Source: Anisodus tanguticus (taxonomy: Eukaryota > Streptophyta > Magnoliopsida > Solanales > Solanaceae). Taken from it: DNA of 64,000 nucleotides. The notes under the pieces are model-generated. The model saw nothing but the letters and a program-made list of their open reading frames with translations, did no database searches and was not told where the DNA came from. The DNA lies in the NCBI GenBank assembly GCA_034509755.1, contig CM067557.1:15422001-15486000 (forward strand). The letters run 5' to 3'. Of the stretch, positions 45,570 to 56,305 are shown in pieces. The stretch's first letter is position 1, and each line of letters starts with the position of its first letter. Position numbers and translations under genes: made by a program.

Positions 45570-46000
45570 AAAAAATGTATCTGGTGCCTAACTCAACCCC
45601 AAAAGCTAGCTTGTAGGGTGAGGATTGTCCAAGTGGAGTTCATGTTCTCATTCCATTTCCGATGTGGGACTCTTAACACTCTCTGCACGCCCAGACCTCG
45701 TTAACTGGAGCGTGGACAATATAATTTGGGCTCCAAACATCGGTGAACAAAGAATTAGAATGTGTCTGACTCTGATACTATGTAAAGAATGCATCTTGGG
45801 CCTAACTCAGCCCCAAAAACTAGCTTGTAGGGTGAGGATTGTTCTAGTTTATATTCTCATTTCATTTCCAACGTGAGACTCTTAACAAGTTAGATCGTGG
45901 ATAATATAATATTGGAGCCAACATCAAGTGAGCGCAAAATTAGAATAAACATGACTATGATATTATGAGTAAAATAATAATATTTTTTAATTTAATCTCA
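45570..46000 (+). repeat. ~215-bp imperfect tandem duplication
   Basis: The block starting near 45570 (TGCCTAACTCAACCCCAAAA, GCTAGCTTGTAGGGTGAGGA) recurs from 45784 with GGGCCTAACTCAGCCCCAAA, and each is followed by GTGGGACTCTTAACA or GTGAGACTCTTAACA. It looks like the end of a dispersed repeat, perhaps an LTR. The frame 45625-45876 inside it has no coding features. Confidence 0.7.
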
Positions 46001-46325
46001 AAAGCCAATTCATAAAATTAAAATTGCACAATATCATATAGAATAATTAAAAAGACCTCATACCTAAACAGCCGACATGGGAACTCAACAAAACTAACGC
46101 AATACTTTCCAAATATTGAAATATCTCATCGTTAATTCTACTATACTATATTATAACTGCAGATCTTAGCTCCATACATAAGAGTTCTCACAAAACTCAT
46201 TCAAACAAAAACATTCAAAACCAAATTAAACACCACCATCAACTTCCAAAAAGAAACTCCAACACATAATAAATACTATATATTAATACTTACTTGGCTA
46301 AGGCCATGTTAATATATTTATTAAA

Positions 46326-46694
46326 TTAACAATAAGCAACACATTTCTTCTTGCAATCCATAGTGCATCCACCACCTCCACCACCATATCCATACCCTTT
46401 TCCAGCTCTACTAAATGACTTGAAACATTTTGATGGACACTTCAATTTTTTACCCAAACATGGGCCTTTATCCTTGCAAACAACAGTGGGCCTTATGATC
46501 CCACCTTTACCATACCCTCCTTTTGGGCCTCCAAATCCACCACCAGGCCCAAATCCAGGGATATTGAATCCACCTCCAGGCCCAAATCCAAATCCACCAC
46601 CATTATTATTGTCACTTTGAGTAGAGAAAGTTAAGGTAATTGTGATGAACAAGAAAGTTAAGAGAGTGAAGATGAGAGCTTTTGAAGAATTCAT
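46326..46694 (-). CDS. Secreted glycine-rich, cysteine-rich small protein
   Basis: 122 residues from ATG 46694. An upstream in-frame ATG at 46805 is less likely, because the TATA box lies between them. Residues 1-27 form a signal peptide (MNSSKALIFTLLTFLFITIT). Residues 30-65 are Gly/Phe/Pro-rich (GFGFGPGGGF repeats). The C-terminal half has VVCKDKGPCLGKKLKCPSKC, a Gly7 run and CTMDCKKKCVAYC: eight or more Cys in pairs. This fits a plant cell-wall glycine-rich protein family with a conserved Cys-rich end. Expected to be secreted. The exact role is not known to me. Single exon, intact. Confidence 0.85.
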   Translation of the reverse strand: MNSSKALIFTLLTFLFITITLTFSTQSDNNNGGGFGFGPGGGFNIPGFGPGGGFGGPKGGYGKGGIIRPTVVCKDKGPCLGKKLKCPSKCFKSFSRAGKGYGYGGGGGGCTMDCKKKCVAYC

Positions 46695-46736
46695 TTTTTT
46701 GAGGAGGGATAAAGTGAAGAAGAAGAAATTTGCGGG

Positions 46737-46746
46737 CTTTATATTG
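46737..46746 (-). promoter_or_regulatory. TATA box of the glycine-rich protein gene
   Basis: The - strand reads CAATATAAAG about 45 bp upstream of ATG 46694, giving a short 5' UTR. It supports 46694 as the start. Confidence 0.55.
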
Positions 46747-46805
46747 AGAGGGGAAAAAGGGGAATAATTATTTAAGGCTAAGTGGACATATGGTGGCAAA
46801 AGCAT

Positions 46806-47759
46806 TTATGTTGGGAGAGTAATAATAAGTGGATGGAAGATGGGGGTGCTTGTATAATTGTATGAGACCTTGACAAGTAAGTTGGGTGCAATTATTACAC
46901 TACTATTTGTAGAATATGGATATCTATAGTCCCATTATTTAAGTGTGTGATCCTAGTGTGTGTTCTAAGGTGTTAAAGATTCCACTTGTCTATCTATAGG
47001 ATTAATTAGGTTATAAATTAACGGATTTTAGAATTTTAGATTCTGATTTTTTTTTAAAAATGTTTGGGATTTGAATAATTTATTTATATATATTAAGTGG
47101 CTTTGTTGACACAAATATAGAGTAATAGAGCTAACCCAAAATCATTAGGTTAAGCTGGTATTTTTAGTTTGTCAGTTTTGGATTACAATTTTTTTGCTTA
47201 TTGAATTCTGGACAAGTTATTTATATATGTTAAATAATTTTCTTAATATAAATATAGAGTTCGAACAAAAACTATTGAATTTTACAAAATTCATTACTAC
47301 AACAGTGGCTCCGCCTCTGACTAGAACTCTAGCTTTGTTCATGTATAAATTGACAGTGTAATTACTCGATTCCGGCTTGCTTGACACTAAAACATAATAG
47401 TTTCTTAGTTAATTAATGTTGTGATTATTTGTACAATTTATGTAATTTAACTTAGTGCAATGTTATCTCTCTTATTTTTAGATATTTTATTTCACTTATT
47501 ATGTACGTAGTTAATATTTTTTTTGGGTATGATATGGTAAATAAAAATTCTTCTCAAAATAAAAGTTAATGATATCTATTGGATATATATATATAGATAA
47601 ATAAAATAAATGTATTCCATCAGGTCAATTAATTGATTATAGCAAATTATTTTTCTACTTTTTAGGTTATCCTATAAATAAATTAAATTGCACAAAACTT
47701 AGATGTTTGGCTGAGTTTGATGTGTTTGGTGTAATATAGATATGGGACCATGCTAATTT
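46806..47759. other. AT-rich intergenic stretch
   Basis: No gene seen. Short similar segments with ATAAATTGAATTTTAGA/GGATTT near 47030 and 47160-47340 (ending GTGGCTCCGCCTCTGACTAG) look like remnants of a dispersed repeat. Confidence 0.4.
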
Positions 47760-48705
47760 CACTACAAAAACGTGTGTTTTAGCCACGGTAAAAAACGTGG
47801 CTAAATGGTACTAAAACGGTGGCTAACACTATTTTGCTACGCTGGGTTAGCCACGATTAATAGCGTGCCCAAAACGGACGTCGCCAGTAAATTAGCCCTG
47901 ATTTTAGCATCTGTGGTGACATTTAGTTAGCCACGATTTGTTGTAAATTTAGCCACGGTCGCTCCGTGGATAATTTTAACTACAGAAAACAAAAGAAATA
48001 TATTAGTAAAAAATTCTAATTACCCATAATATAACCGTGGCTAACATAACTGTGGCTAAAGGTATGTATTAAAAATTCATATTCTAAATTAGAACCGTGG
48101 CAAAATTTATATATATATATATATTTAAAAAAGGTTAGCCACAGTTCAACCGTGGCAAAAATAAACAGTTTATTTTAAAAAAAAATTGCAATTATTTCCC
48201 TATATTTTTCTGGTATCAATACACAACTGATAAGCATTCACTAATACACTAATCATGTACACAAATTATTGCTATAATGATCAAAGTTTCAATGTTCAAG
48301 GCATAAAAGATAATCAAGAAATTCACTACAATGTCACCAGTTCTAGACTTGGTGTGTGCTTTCATGAAAACTTCAATATTCAGATCACTGGAAATCAACA
48401 GAAAGGAAATGACTCATCAAGAAGTTATTAAGATTTGAATCCTTGAAGAAGCATTGATACAGTTGAAGCGATCCAACTTAATCCACAAACAAAGAATTGT
48501 AACCAACTTAGATGACTAACACCACCATCTTTACTAGTACTGATAATTTTCCATAAACCAAGACAAAATTACACAATGCTTACAAGAGCACAGCAAATAG
48601 AAATTCCTAGAGCCAGAACTTACAAATAGGACCAGAAGGGAAAAAAAGACAAACAAAAGATACAAGGCATCTACTATTGCTCTGTGGATGCATGCTAGTA
48701 AGGTA
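47760..48705 (+). mobile_element. CACTA (En/Spm) transposon end
   Basis: Begins CACTACAAAAACGTG, a standard CACTA terminus, followed by many subterminal copies of TAGCCACG/CGTGGCTAA in both orientations (47783-48160). This is the typical transposase-binding region. No transposase and no second terminus are seen. The element is probably cut by the copia LTR that starts at 48706. Confidence 0.75.
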
Positions 48706-49624
48706 AGTTGGTTTACTAATGTGAAATTAAGTATATCCCATTATTTATGACTCAAACAATTGGGGCCCCGCACGTCGGAAACGTCGTTTCCACACACATG
48801 CACACGTAGTGCCAAGTATCGCAAATTTCATTAGTGAAAGAGATATTGGTACGTATGTAATACGTTTGTGAAATAGAATGATGGACGGTTATTGGCCAAA
48901 TGACAAGTTATTCCATGTTGGTAAACGAAGGAAGAAGTGTAAGATGAAACGAGTCGGAAATCGCCGCAGAGCCGCGAAAGGCCGCAGCGCAGCCCCGTCG
49001 GAGCCGAGGCGCTAATTGGGTCTTCAGTCACTGGAGCCGCGGCGCCGCGATGCTAATTCACAGAGCCACGGCGCTTCAGAGGCAGAATGCTGCGACGGGA
49101 AGTTGGAAAGTTCTGACCTTTGGGCTGATTTTGGAGCATTGAATCTCCATTACTTGGCACATGAATTCAGCCATTACTTGGCACATGAATTCAGCCATTA
49201 TTTGGCTGAATGTAACCCCTCAATAAGTGTCATTACATTGGCTATTGAAGGTCATTAGTTGGCTAGTTGAGGGGTCATCTCCTTACACTATAAATTGAGG
49301 CCTTTGGCTCAATTGTTGAACACTACACTTAGAAATATTTACAGAATTTTCTAACATCTTCTTCTTCCTCTCTAGCAAGTTTACTACACTCAAAGTTCTT
49401 CAAGAGTAACACTTGAGTTTCCTTTGCTCAATTGTTAAGTTGTTGTTGTATCTTGGGAGACTATTGCCTGACAACGTAAAAGGAGATATACGGGGCAATC
49501 TTGTCTTAAAGACAGAGTGCCATCACTCGACTCATCAAATCACACAAGGAGTTTGTTTCATTCTTGATTTCCAGTTTTGTTGTAATCTTTAGTTTATCCT
49601 TTCTAGTAATTGTTGTATCCCACA
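48706..49624 (+). mobile_element. 5' LTR of copia element 1
   Basis: 919 bp, ending CCCACA. It carries a GC-rich block with GCCGCG words (48960-49070), a TATA box CTATAAATT near 49287, and the conserved R/U5 block ATCTTGGGAGACTATTG to CTTAAAGACAGAG. It differs from the 3' LTR by a 24-bp tandem duplication (49148-49195), loss of 29 bp near 49613 between AATTGT repeats, and a worn first base. Confidence 0.92.
49497..49510 (+). promoter_or_regulatory. U5 site complementary to the primer-site region, copia 1
   Basis: AATCTTGTCTTAAA in the LTR, the exact reverse complement of 49627-49640. About 200 nt after the TATA box, so inside the RNA 5' end. Confidence 0.85.
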
Positions 49625-49626
49625 AT

Positions 49627-49640
49627 TTTAAGACAAGATT
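49627..49640 (+). promoter_or_regulatory. Primer-site position of copia 1, self-complementary to U5
   Basis: TTTAAGACAAGATT two bases after the LTR end, where a TGG-starting tRNA primer site is expected. It does not start TGG. It pairs perfectly over 14 bp with 49497-49510. It is either a self-priming site or part of a structural stem. Confidence 0.7.
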
Positions 49641-49660
49641 TGTTGTAAGTGCTTAGAAAG

Positions 49661-51167
49661 ATGACTGGAAGAGAACAACTCACTTCTGATTATGCTGCTG
49701 CTGCAACTCAAGGCAACCCATCTGCCTTCCCTACTGTTGCTCAAGGCACACCTAATGCCTTCACTACAACTCAAGGCTCATCGAACGCTTTTCCTGTTGC
49801 TCAAGGGAACGTTACAGTTCCTCCACTCGCTGGATTCCACCATGAACGCCCAGAAAAGTTCATGGGCTCCAACTTCAAGAGATGGCAGCAGAAGATGCTC
49901 TTTTATCTGACTGTTATGGGAATGACTCATTTCCTAACAGAAGATCCTCCACAAGCTGGAGATGAAATGGACCCTTCGCCTACTGAAACGGCTGAAGGGG
50001 GCCAAGATATCCATGTCATTAATGGCATGAAGATGGTTCTTAATGCATGGAGTCATAGTGATTTCATGTGTAAGAACTATATTTTAAACTTCCTGTCAGA
50101 CCCACTCTACACGGTGTATTGCACCGTAGGCACCGCCAAAGAGTTATGGTAGAAGCTACAGAAGAAGTACAACGCACAAGATGCTGGTACAAAGAAATTC
50201 ATCGTTGGGAAATTCTTGAAATTTCAAATGGTGGATAGTAAAACAGTGATGTCCCAAGTCCATGAATTCCAAATGATTCTACATCACCTGGATTTGGAAG
50301 GTATGAAATCAAATGAGCAGTTTTTGGTTGCATCTTGAAAAGTTACCTCCCTCGTGGAATGAGTTTATGAGTTACTTAAAACTCAAGACAAATGAGATGA
50401 CCTTTGAAGAACTTATTATCAAACTCCAGATTCCGAAAGATAATAAGAAGGCCTTGCTTAGGGGAAAACAACCCGCTGAGGCAAAGGAAAATCTGGCTGA
50501 GGCCAAAGGGAACCTAAGCAAGAAACGGAAGTTCCAGAAAGACGACAAGACCCAAGCGACAGAGAAGTTCAAAGGAAACTGTCACCACTGTGGGAAACCT
50601 GGTCACATGATCAAAGACTGCCGCAAGACTGAGCAACAAGAGAAGGCCAAGGCCAAAGGCAAGCCGCAGGCTAACGTCGTCAAAGACAGGCTTCTGGATG
50701 ACATGATTAAGGAGTTATTGGCAGTGGTGCTTGAAACAAACCTTGTTGAGAATCCCATGCAATGGTGGATGGACACGGGTTCTACCAGTCACATCTGTTC
50801 CAATAGAGATGTCTTCTCCACTTATACACCAGTTACTAACAAGAAGTTTTTCATGGGTAACAACGCTTCCTCTGTCGTGCTGGGCGTAGGAAAGGTAGTC
50901 CTAAAGATGACTTCTGGAAATGAGATCACTCTGAATGAGGTGATGTATGTTCCTGAGATTAGGAGAAATTTAATTTCAGGTCAGTTATTAGTTAATGCTG
51001 GTTTTAGGCTAGTATTTGAGTCCAATAAGTTTGTAATCACCAAGTCCATCCAAAGGTTGGTTCTTGTGGGAAGAGGCTTCATCTATGAAGGTCTCTTCAA
51101 AGTTAACGTTATGGCTGTAATACGTGCAAGCAATATTATTGAAGTTTCTTATTACTTGTTTGGGTAA
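49661..51167 (+). pseudogene. gag and protease of copia element 1
   Basis: From ATG 49661 the gag has an Ala/Gln-Gly repeat leader, then FMGSNFKRWQQKMLFYLT (UBN2-type gag) and a TAG at about 50150. Beyond a frameshift near 50335 comes the frame 50313-51167. It has the zinc knuckle CHHCGKPGHMIKDC (50580-50621), and the protease site WWMDTGSTSHIC with the DTG at 50772-50780 intact. Gag packages RNA; the protease would mature the polyprotein. The frame stops at 51165 where integrase begins. Confidence 0.85.
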
Positions 51168-52394
51168 TCTAATTTATGGCATCATAGATTAGGACATGTT
51201 AACTACAAGTCCATCCAAAGGTTGGTTAAGTTGGAGTTGTTGCCGTCTATCGATGTAAACCCTCAACATAAGTGTGAGGTGTGCGTAGAGGCAAAACTCA
51301 CAAAGCTTCATTTTCGATCTGTCGAAAGGAATACCGCTCCTTTAGAACTTATTCACACAGATATATGTGATTTGAAGTTTGAACAAACTAGGGGAGGGAA
51401 CAAGTACTTTGTGACATTCATTGATGATAGCACAATGTATTGTTACATTTACTTGTTGAAAAGTAAAGATGAAGCCTTTGAAGCGTTCCGACGTTATAAA
51501 AAAGAAGTTGAAAACCAACTAAGCATGCATATTAAATCCATTCGTAGCGATAGAGGGGGAGAATATGTAGCGCCATTTGAGGAATATTATGCCCAATCAA
51601 GCATTGTTCATCAAACAACAGCTCCATACTCACCTTAGTAGAACGGTGTGACGGAACGTAAAAACCACACATTGAAGGAAATGATGAATGCCTTGCTCAT
51701 CAATTTCGATCTTTCCCAAAACACGTGGGGAGAAGTCGTCCTTACTGCTAATACGATTCTTAACAGATTCCCACATAAAGGTAATGACAAAACTCCATAT
51801 GAATCATGGAAGGGAAATAAACCTACTTATAAATATTTAAAGGTGTGGGGTTATTTGACAATGGTCGAAGTACCCAAGCCAAAGCAGGTCAAGATTGAGC
51901 CTAAGACTCTAGATTGCATTTTCATCGGATATGCAAATAACAGTAGTGATTATCGCTTCTTAGTGCATAAGTCAGATATTTCATATATCCATGGGAGTAC
52001 AATCATGGAATCAAGGAATGCTCAATTCTTTGAAGATACTTTTCCTAGAAAGGAAAAATACATAACCTCTCGCAAACGAAGTTATGAACAAAGCTCTCAG
52101 GAACCGGGAGTCGTTGACTGCCCAAATCTAGATGGTTCAGATCTAGTGGACTTTGAAGTGGCTGAATATCTGAAATCTAGTGTTCCAGATTCTAAGAACT
52201 TGGAGACTCCAGAGATGGAACCAATGCGAAGTAAAAGGGCCAGGAAGGATAAATCCTTCGATCCTGATTTTGTAGCTTATATGGTTGATGACGAGCCAAG
52301 GACAATTACTGAAGCATTGTCAACTCCAGAGGCACCGCTCTGGAAAGAAGCTATTGAGAGTGAAATAGACTTCATCCTGCACAACCATACTTGA
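51168..52394 (+). pseudogene. Integrase of copia element 1
   Basis: Starts with the GAG-pre-integrase motif LWHHRLGHVNYKS at 51174-51212 and the zinc Cys pair CEVCVEAK. In the core, Asp lies in HTDICD, Asp in FIDDSTMYCY, and Glu in NGVTERKN. A TAG at 51636 falls between PYSP and QNGV. The rest, 51648-52394, covers the C-terminal region with FIGYANNSSDYRF and an acidic tail, stopping with TGA at 52392 just before RT. Confidence 0.85.
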
Positions 52395-52397
52395 GAG

Positions 52398-53833
52398 TTG
52401 GTTGATCTTCCTCCGGGAAATAAACCGTTGGGTTGTAAGTGGATACTCAAACGGAAGTATAAAGCAGATGGAGCTATAGATAAGTACAAGGTCAGGTTGG
52501 TAGTCAAGGGCTATCGACAAAAGGAAGGCCTTGACTATTTTGACACATACTCCTCGGTGTCTAGGATGACGTCCATACGAGTATTCATTGCGATCGCAGC
52601 GTTGCGTGACCTTGAGATACATCAAATGGATGTCAAGACAGCCTTCCTAAATGGTGATTTGGAAGAAGACATTTATATGGAACAATCCGAGGGGTATGTG
52701 GTTCCAGGGCAAGAGAAGAAAGTCTGTCGGCTTGTCAAATCTCTGTACGGGCTAAAACAAGCCCCAAAGCAATGGCATAAAAAAATTGATAGTACTCTAC
52801 TATCGAAGGGTTTCTCCATTAATGAGTGTGACAAATGTGTCTACATGAAAGGTAATTCTGACTCGTTCGTCATGATATGTATGTACGTAGATGACATGTT
52901 GATCATAGGGAGCGATCCTAGCTTGATTCTAGAGAATAAAAACATGTTGAAACAATGCTTCGACATGAAGGATATGGGTATCACAGATGTCATCTTAGGG
53001 ATAAAGATCTCTAAGACGTCTGACGGACTGGTCTTATCTCAGTCTCACTACATCGAGGATGTGTTGAGAAAGTTCGAGATGTTTGACAGTTCGCCTATGA
53101 AGTTACCAATGGATAGAAATCAAAAGCTTGATAAAAATCGTAGTGCACCCGTATGCCAGGAGCAATATGCACAAGTGATTGGGAGTTTGATGTACATAAC
53201 AAACTGCACCCGACCTGATATTGCTTATGCAGTCAATAAGTTGTCTAGGTTTACCTGTAATCCAAGTAATGAAATTGGAAGGCGTTGAATCGGGTACTAC
53301 GATACCTGAAATACACGCTAACTTACGTGTTGCATTATTCGAGATATCCAGCTATACTAGAGGGGTACAGTGATGCAAACTGGATATCTGATATAGAGAA
53401 CACCAAGTCCACCAGTGTGTATGTATTTACAATTGGTGGTGGGGTTGTGTCTTCGAAATCCTCTAAGAAAACTTGCATCGCCCGATCCACGAAGGAATTG
53501 GAGTTTATCGCTTTAGACAAAGCAGGAGAAGAAGCTGAGTGGCTTCACGACTTCTTAGAGGATGTTCCTTGTTGGGACAAACCCGTACCTTCGATAATGA
53601 TCCACTGCGACAGTCAGTCGGCTCTAGGAAGGGCACGAAGTTCTATGCACAACGGTAAGTCTCGTCATATTCGACGGAGATATAAGACCGTTAGGCAGCT
53701 GATCATCACGAGTATAATATCCATTGATTACATAAAATCAAAGGATAACATAGCGGACCCATTGACAAAGGGCTTACCCAAAGATCAGATGTTCTGTCTG
53801 TCTAGAGAAATGGGCTTAAAACCCAAGCTATAA
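52398..53833 (+). pseudogene. RT and RNase H of copia element 1
   Basis: The frame 52398-53288 is an almost full RT: PLGCKWILKRKYKADG, DVKTAFLNGDLEEDIYM, SLYGLKQAPKQW and catalytic YVDD at 52881-52898. After a frameshift near 53275, 53285-53833 gives RNase H: GYSDANWISD (Asp), ELEFIALDKAGEEAEWL (Glu) and HCDSQSA (Asp), ending with the DPLTKGLPKDQMF tail and TAA. All catalytic residues are kept. Confidence 0.9.
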
Positions 53834-54461
53834 GGACCAATACGGTGGTAACCCAACCTTACTGACTGGAGATCCTAGGAATTAGGTTCAATGGGAAAAC
53901 TAAGTTGTAAAGGTTCAGTTGAGCGCTTCGGTGGAAGCATGAGCACTTCGGATAGTGATTTCTGTAAAGAAACACCATGTCCAAAGTTGTTCCCGCGATA
54001 AACAATAAGAGCTATCTGCAGTGTGGGTAAGCATTAAGTTTCCAAAACCTTTAATGATCCTCACCGGTTGAGGTTAGGTTTGGGGAAACTTTTAATGGTT
54101 CCTGACACTTGTAAAGTAGGGTATAACAGGATACCTTGTAGGAAATCACCTATTTAAGTGCAAGGACAGACAGGCTCCAATGAACGGACTTAAGAATCCA
54201 AGAAGTGTCCACGGCCACAATGGACAAAACATTACGAAGAATAGAGTAAGGAAAATTGTTGTGTTGGTACCGTTGACTTGGCTTACACAAAACACTAACG
54301 GTTCAAGAAATCATGTTCACCGCGCAGTAAGTAAGTCCGATGGTATTCAACTATGGAAGGTTCAAAGCGGAAGCTACCTATCCAGATGCAACATCAGTCC
54401 GCTGAAAGATTGCTGGAAAAGGCACCATGTGAGTATGCCAAAATCTCTTTCAAGAGGGGAT
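53834..54461 (+). other. 3' UTR of copia element 1 with polypurine tract
   Basis: Non-coding except for a frame at 54180-54509 (LKNPRSVHGHNGQN) that has a counterpart in copia element 2. The polypurine tract CAAGAGGGGAT at 54451-54461 adjoins the 3' LTR. Confidence 0.7.
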
Positions 54462-55393
54462 TGTTGGAAATTTACTAATGTGGAATTAAGTATATCTCAT
54501 TATTTATGATTCAAACAATTGGGGCCCCGCACGTCGGAAACGTCGTTTCCACACACGTGCACACGTAGTTCCAAGAATCAGAATTTCATTAGTGAAAGAG
54601 ATATTGGTACGTATGTAATACGTTTGAGACATAGAATGATGGACGGTTATTGGCCAAATGACAAATTATTCCACGTTGGTAAACGAAGGAAGAAGTGTAC
54701 GAAGTGTAAGATGAAACGAGTCGGAAATCGCCGCGAAGGGCCGCGACGCAGCCCCGTCGGAGCCGAGGCGCCGGAGCACCGCGACACTAATTGGGTCTTC
54801 AGACACTGGAGCCGCGGAGCTAATTCACAAAGTCGCGGCGCTTCAGAGGCAGAATGCTGCGACGGGAAGTTGGAAAGTTCTGACATTTGGGCTGGTTTTA
54901 GAGCATTGAATCTCCATTACTTGGCACATGAATTCAGCCATTATTTGGCTGAATGTAACCCCTCAATAAGTGTCATTACATTGGCTATTGAAGGTCATTA
55001 GTTGGCTAGTTGAGGGGTCATCTCCTTACACTATAAATTGAGGCCTTTGGCTCAATTGTTGAACACTACACTTAGAAATATTTACAGAATTTTCTAACAT
55101 CTTCTTCTTCCTCTCTAGCTAGTTTACTACACTCAAAGTTCTTCAAGAGTAACGCTTGAGTTTCCTTTGCTCAATTGTTAAGTTGTTGTATCTTGGGAGA
55201 CTATTGCCTGACAACGTAAAAGGAGATATACGGGGCAATCTTGTCTTAAAGACAGAGTGTCATCACTCGACTCAGCAAATCACACAAGGAGTTTGTTTCA
55301 TTCTTGATTTCCAGTTTTATTATAATCTTTAGTTTATCCTTTCTAGTAATTGTAATATTTACTTCCCGTTCCCTGCAATTGTTGTACCCCACA
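54462..55393 (+). mobile_element. 3' LTR of copia element 1
   Basis: 932 bp, from TGTTGGAAATTTACTAATG to TACCCCACA. TATA at about 55031. It keeps the 29 bp (AATATTTACTTCCCG onwards) missing from the 5' LTR, and has AAGTGTACG doubled near 54692. Confidence 0.93.
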
Positions 55394-56305
55394 AACTACA
55401 CTCGAAAAGACATAGAAGCTCAAGAGAAACAAAAGGCTAGAATTTCCTACAAAGGATAGAAAAACATCTGCAAATTCAAAACTTACAAGGAAACCACTTA
55501 ACAAATCCATGGACGCACCAAGAAGATAGAAAAAGTAAATATCATTTTGATTTCTTGACTTTTGATGTGATTGGAGTCATCCGCTTCCTGCTTTTCAACT
55601 TCCTTTTCCTCTGTTTTGCAGTTATGTATTGCACTTGCGTGAACTAGAAATCAGCAACCAAAACGAACAAGTAAATAATAGACAAATTCATTAAACGCAG
55701 AATAGATGCTAAAAACTCCAACAAGGAGCTGTATTTTTACTACTTCTTGCTCCTTTCCATCTTCCCCTTCTTCTGTTATTTTTATTATTTTTATGGCACT
55801 GCATATTCGGCGATGATCATATATGCAAGTACCACACCAATACTAAGAAACTAATGCGCTTGGATAAGGCAGAACAAATATTAGGTAAAAGCATCAAGAA
55901 CATGCAGATGATAAATTGTACTCATACACAAACATCCCTCATCGTTCTATATTTACTGATTTGGATCAGGGGCTGCTTTTTCAGGATATTGAAGTTAGTT
56001 AATACAAAGTTGTACTCATAGTTAACACAAACATCCCTAATCTATATGGTTCTTTATCCGAAGTGATCACTAAACCTCTTCCTTTAGTAGAGAGGTTACA
56101 GTATCACCACTTCACCTAGAAGCTCCTAATCACCACAAGAGTCGGCTAAGATAACTTCCCGACAGAGCCATTGAGGCCTAAGCTACACCACCACACATGT
56201 AACTACTGTACATTTCAAAGGCAGCAGAGCTAACAGCTAACTGGTAATGTTAAGAACATGAAACCACATTCTAGTTTGAAACGTAACCTTGATCAACATA
56301 AATAT
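55394..56305 (-). other. Host DNA between the copia elements; possible - strand terminal exons
   Basis: No transposon features. On the - strand two AG-preceded stretches encode short basic ends: one near 55605-55540 (starting RKRKLKSRKRMTP, ending KVKKSK and stop), another near 55788-55755 (KKGKMERSKK and stop). They could be alternative last exons of a nuclear protein. This is suggestive only. Confidence 0.25.

Larger units (their letters stand above)
48706..55393 (+). mobile_element. Ty1/copia retrotransposon 1 (two LTRs)
   Basis: LTRs at 48706-49624 and 54462-55393 bracket gag, protease, integrase, RT and RNase H in copia order. A polypurine tract precedes the 3' LTR. Flanking five bases (AGGTA and AACTA) match only partly. 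The coding region is nearly readable but has a stop at about 50150, a frameshift near 50335, stops at 51165, 51636 and 52392, and a frameshift near 53275. The internal site next to the 5' LTR is not a tRNA-Met primer site. Confidence 0.95.

Noticed and set aside
46351..46620. Proline-rich + strand frame (PPPPPYPYPFP)
   Set aside because: It is the antisense of the glycine-rich protein gene. Gly codons read as Pro on the other strand. The - strand frame has the signal peptide and Cys pattern.
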